Origin: Verrucomicrobiia bacterium
GTDB taxonomy: Bacteria > Verrucomicrobiota > Verrucomicrobiia > Limisphaerales > Pedosphaeraceae
Reading direction: 5' to 3'
Length of the DNA stretch: 64,000 nucleotides
NCBI GenBank assembly: GCA_036268055.1
Contig: DATAUW010000003.1
Location: 1-64,000, forward strand
How positions within the stretch are numbered: position 1 is the first letter of the stretch; each line of letters opens with the position of its first letter. The notes below the pieces were generated by a model. The model saw only the letters and a program-made list of their open reading frames with translations. It was not told where the DNA came from and made no database searches. A program made the translations under genes and the position numbers. Shown piece after piece: positions 61,141 to 64,000 of the stretch.

Positions 61141-64000
61141 TTAGGGATGGTGCAAGCGGTAGAACACCGAGCCTTTGGTCGGATCAATCGGCAGGTTTGT
61201 CGAGGTCAGGCTCGCGCTGCCGGTGACGGTGAACCAATTCGTGCTTCCTGGGACGATGCCTATACCCGTGGCGTTGGTCTGGCTTTGCAGGACCCAGCCC
61301 ATATTGGTCGGCCAGGACAAACCAAGTGCCGTGCCGCCGCCGGTCACAGTGAACTGGATCGGTCCGGGCAACGGATTGATCGCCGGGATGACCTGAAGAC
61401 TGCCGCTGCCGGAGATGTAGTTCGGATCGGTCGTCGCATTGTAGATGCCGTTGGGTTTGGCAACGCCATTGATGACGAGCGCCGATACGGTGTTCGTTTC
61501 GCCGTTCGGGAACGCGAGGTTCAGGATCGAGTTCGTGCCCGAGATGTTGATCGTCGAGGTGTTGGTCAACGTCGGGAAGTGAATGATCAGCGTGCCGTTG
61601 CTGACGGTGGTATCGCCGCCGTATTCATTGGTGACGAGGATTTCCGCCGTGCCTGCGCCGGTCTTGATCAGGCCGCCCGTGCCATTGACATACAACGTGC
61701 CCGCGATCTGCAACAACGATGCCGAATCCGGAACGTCAAACACGTTGCTCGTGCCGGTGAGGGTGAGGATGCCGGCCAGCGCTGAATTCGCGTTGGTGGC
61801 GACAGTCAATATCGCAGTAGCTCCGACCGCGCTATTGCGCAACACGCCGTTGGTCATGGAGAGCATGTCCAGGGTTTCGGTGTTGCCATTCAGGTCGAGA
61901 ACGCCGCCGGCATTCAAACGCGTCTGGATGTAATTGCCGTCCGAGATCTGATTGCCGGAAGGATCGGTGATTTTCACAATACCATTGGATTGCACGAGCA
62001 AGCCCTGGCCGCCGGTGCCGACGGAAATGCCGAACGAGCGTTGGAGATCCACTTCGCCCTGATTAACGATACCCGTGAACTGGCTGCCCGTGCCACTGCC
62101 GCCGATGACCAAGGTCCCCGCGCCAATCTTGGTGATGGTGGTATTGCCGGAGGCGATGGTTCCGTCCGTGGACAGGATGTTGGAAACGATGTTCCAGTAC
62201 ATCAGCGTGCCGTTGTTCGGATTGATCGTCGAACTGCCAAGGTCCAGGTTGCCCGAGCCCAGGAACGTGAACGTGCCGCCGCTGGCGATCGAGATATTGA
62301 TCGCCGCCGGACTGAACAAGGTGAGATCGGAGCCGCTGACATTGTCAATCGCGCCGCCGTCAATGGTTAAGATGCCGGAGCCAACGCTGCCACCGCTGCC
62401 AAGGTTCAATGTGCCGGCGTTGATTTCCGTGCCGCCGCCGAAGTTGTTGTCCACGCGGAGCGTCAACGCGCCCGCGCCGGTCTTCAGCAGTTTGTAATTG
62501 TTGCCGTTGTCGCTGATGGTTCCATCCACTTCCAGCACGTTCGACGAAACGGTCAGCGTGACCACGCTGCTGCCCAGAGTGATCGCACCCGGGCCGGTGT
62601 TGAAGCTCGATGAACCGAGGAAGGTCCAGTCGTCATTCCAGAATTCCGGAACGGACGTAAGCATCGTGACGGAGTGGCCGCTGGTGTTGTCAATCTCGGC
62701 GCCGAGCGCGTTCGTGAGGGCCCCAGTGCCGATGGCCGAGGTCAGGTTCGTGCCGTCGCCGCCGAAGTTGATGTTCAACTGGCCCGATGCGACGGTGGTG
62801 CCGCCGGAGTAGGTGTTCGAGCCCGTGAGCGTCAGGAAGCCGCTGCCCGATTTGGTGATCGAACCCGAGCCCGTGATCGCGCCAGTGCCGGTGATGGTGT
62901 AACCATTGGTGGTCAGCGCGATGATGGAAGTGGGTTGAACGGTTGTGTTCAGCGTCACGGTGATGGGGAATGGCCCAGTCGCGGTGTCGTCAAAGAGAAC
63001 CGCGTTCGGTTCGGTATAATCCGCGGCGGATCCGAGCAACGTCCAGTTTGGTGTCGTGAAGTCCCACGTTCCACTGCCGACGCGCCAGGAAAGATTGGCG
63101 GTGACCGACGAACTGGTGACGACGAGCGAAATGACTTTGTTGGCCGTGTCGTTCATGATGACGCCCGCAGCGCCGGAAGGCAGCGCCGTCGGAGTAGGCA
63201 GCGTGCCGGCGACGGTGCCGGTATATTTGATCAGCGGATAAGTGCCGACGGGAATGGCGCTGCCTTCGATCGTGAATTGCGGCTGCACGTCGAAGTTGAC
63301 GTTGCCATTGACGGTGATCGGCGCGACGGTCGTGCTCGGACCGAAGGTGCCGTAATTGAAGTCCTGGGTTGGCGTGCCGTTGGTGTAAGTGAGATCACCA
63401 TTAACGGTCCAGGTCTGGCCGGCAGCGGTCACGGAAACTGAACTGATCGGAGAACCTTGCGAGCCGTCGAGCGTCACCGGGCCGTTGACCGGCGCGAGGG
63501 TGGTCACGGTTGTCAACGTGCCGTTGCTGATGACGACGGAGCCGGCGAAATTATTCGCGCCACTCAGGGTGAGCATGCCGCCGCCCGTTTTGTTAAGTCC
63601 GCCCGCGCCCGTCAGCGGGCCTGAGAGCGAGATGTTGAAAGAATCATTAAAAGCGTCGCTCGCCTGGAAAGTGATGTTGCCATTCAAGGTGTCGAGTTGC
63701 ATCGGTATCTTGGAAGTCCAGCTTGCCATGGCGCCGACCGTGCCGCCCGAGAGCACGAAGTAATTCGTCGGGGCAAACACCGCGCCGCGGCTGATGCCGA
63801 TCGAACCGCCCGAACCGATGTAGAGGAAGCCGCCGGAATTCGTGAAGGCCGACGTGCCGCCGTTGAACGTGCCGCTGGGCGCGCCAATGAGAATGCCGCC
63901 CCACGCGTTGACCGTGCCGCCAGATTGAGTGAACACCGCTGTCGAACCAAGCTGCGAGCCGCCCTTGTTCAACCAGATCATGCCGATGGCCGTGGTGGAG
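61141..64000 (-). CDS. Autotransporter-type beta-strand repeat protein (N-terminus outside window)
   Basis: At least 950 residues are encoded and the frame stays open to the window edge, so the true start and signal lie beyond 64000. The body consists of repeats of the autotransporter-associated beta-strand type: GNNTYSGGTTVASGQLNI-like units (SGSGFLTLTGSNTYSGGTTV, GAGALTLRVDNNFGGGTEIN, GAGTAEILVTNEYGGDTTVS). These build a long beta-helix. It ends in a short beta module (FTVTGGGTALGLSWPTNMGW, then VLQSQTN and GSVFYRLHHP), not an autotransporter barrel. That tail is a common C-terminus of secreted Verrucomicrobiota proteins and may serve sorting. It is probably a surface or extracellular protein of unknown target. 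Confidence 0.8.
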   Translation of the reverse strand, partial: STTAIGMIWLNKGGSQLGSTAVFTQSGGTVNAWGGILIGAPSGTFNGGTSAFTNSGGFLYIGSGGSIGISRGAVFAPTNYFVLSGGTVGAMASWTSKIPMQLDTLNGNITFQASDAFNDSFNISLSGPLTGAGGLNKTGGGMLTLSGANNFAGSVVISNGTLTTVTTLAPVNGPVTLDGSQGSPISSVSVTAAGQTWTVNGDLTYTNGTPTQDFNYGTFGPSTTVAPITVNGNVNFDVQPQFTIEGSAIPVGTYPLIKYTGTVAGTLPTPTALPSGAAGVIMNDTANKVISLVVTSSSVTANLSWRVGSGTWDFTTPNWTLLGSAADYTEPNAVLFDDTATGPFPITVTLNTTVQPTSIIALTTNGYTITGTGAITGSGSITKSGSGFLTLTGSNTYSGGTTVASGQLNINFGGDGTNLTSAIGTGALTNALGAEIDNTSGHSVTMLTSVPEFWNDDWTFLGSSSFNTGPGAITLGSSVVTLTVSSNVLEVDGTISDNGNNYKLLKTGAGALTLRVDNNFGGGTEINAGTLNLGSGGSVGSGILTIDGGAIDNVSGSDLTLFSPAAINISIASGGTFTFLGSGNLDLGSSTINPNNGTLMYWNIVSNILSTDGTIASGNTTITKIGAGTLVIGGSGTGSQFTGIVNQGEVDLQRSFGISVGTGGQGLLVQSNGIVKITDPSGNQISDGNYIQTRLNAGGVLDLNGNTETLDMLSMTNGVLRNSAVGATAILTVATNANSALAGILTLTGTSNVFDVPDSASLLQIAGTLYVNGTGGLIKTGAGTAEILVTNEYGGDTTVSNGTLIIHFPTLTNTSTINISGTNSILNLAFPNGETNTVSALVINGVAKPNGIYNATTDPNYISGSGSLQVIPAINPLPGPIQFTVTGGGTALGLSWPTNMGWVLQSQTNATGIGIVPGSTNWFTVTGSASLTSTNLPIDPTKGSVFYRLHHP

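Noticed and set aside
62674-63441. 255-residue plus-strand frame near the right edge
   Set aside because: It is antisense to the beta-strand repeat protein; Gly/Arg/Asp-rich shadow sequence.

Overview
The window looks like chromosomal DNA of a Verrucomicrobiota bacterium, probably of the Pedosphaera/Limisphaerales type. I infer this from protein style, since no 16S gene is present. The pointers are Asn/Thr/Gly-rich secreted proteins ending in a 'YRxVxxP'-like tail, LamG/TSP3 plus giant Rhs gene pairs, autotransporter-associated beta-strand repeats, twin-arginine sugar-isomerase-like proteins, and a recurrent verrucomicrobial integrase N-terminus with its small HTH partner. No rRNA, tRNA, CRISPR array or intact transposase was recognised.

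Accessory region, 1-17600. A prophage of filamentous (inovirus) type lies on the minus strand at about 655-7775. Read in transcription order it carries an Xre regulator, an unknown 260-aa gene, a candidate ssDNA-binding protein, an HUH/YxxK replication initiator, an 81-aa ORF, a pVIII-like major coat protein, two tiny genes (40 and 21 aa), a large Gly/Pro-rich adsorption-like protein with a polytopic C-terminus, a small secreted/TM protein, a Zot-like pI morphogenesis ATPase and a small HTH protein. Its far end abuts the N-terminal third of a tyrosine integrase in convergent orientation. Next come a LamG/TSP3 protein, a 2044-aa transglutaminase-like/Rhs protein with a variable C-terminus and an AT-rich candidate immunity gene. 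Two small mobile-element-type genes and a dispersed palindromic repeat follow.

Metabolic and housekeeping part, 17600-23500: a large-subunit catalase with its own terminator, a Tat-exported TIM-barrel isomerase-like protein and a large secreted protein of unknown function.

Secretion region, 23300-47300. A consensus sigma-54 promoter, with four TGCGCA-type half-sites upstream, precedes a small secreted protein and a long type II secretion operon: gspE, F, G, a G-like paralogue without a prepilin motif, H, I, J, K, L/PilM-N, M/PilO, C/PilP and a GspD secretin split into two exported polypeptides. A histidine kinase and an NtrC-family sigma-54 activator follow directly, which suggests that they control the operon. 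gspA and gspB homologues sit about 9 kb further on. Between them lie a Usp protein, YjbQ, and a FecR/beta-helix surface protein paired with an outer-membrane barrel protein.

Envelope and iron region, 47400-64000: an OafA-type acyltransferase, a GH1 glycosidase, a MurG-like glycosyltransferase overlapping an LpxH-like metallophosphatase, and a complete iron-uptake operon (TonB-dependent receptor, PiuC, PepSY protein, TonB, ExbB, ExbD, a coiled-coil protein and a TPR protein). The window ends inside a large autotransporter-type beta-strand repeat protein on the minus strand.
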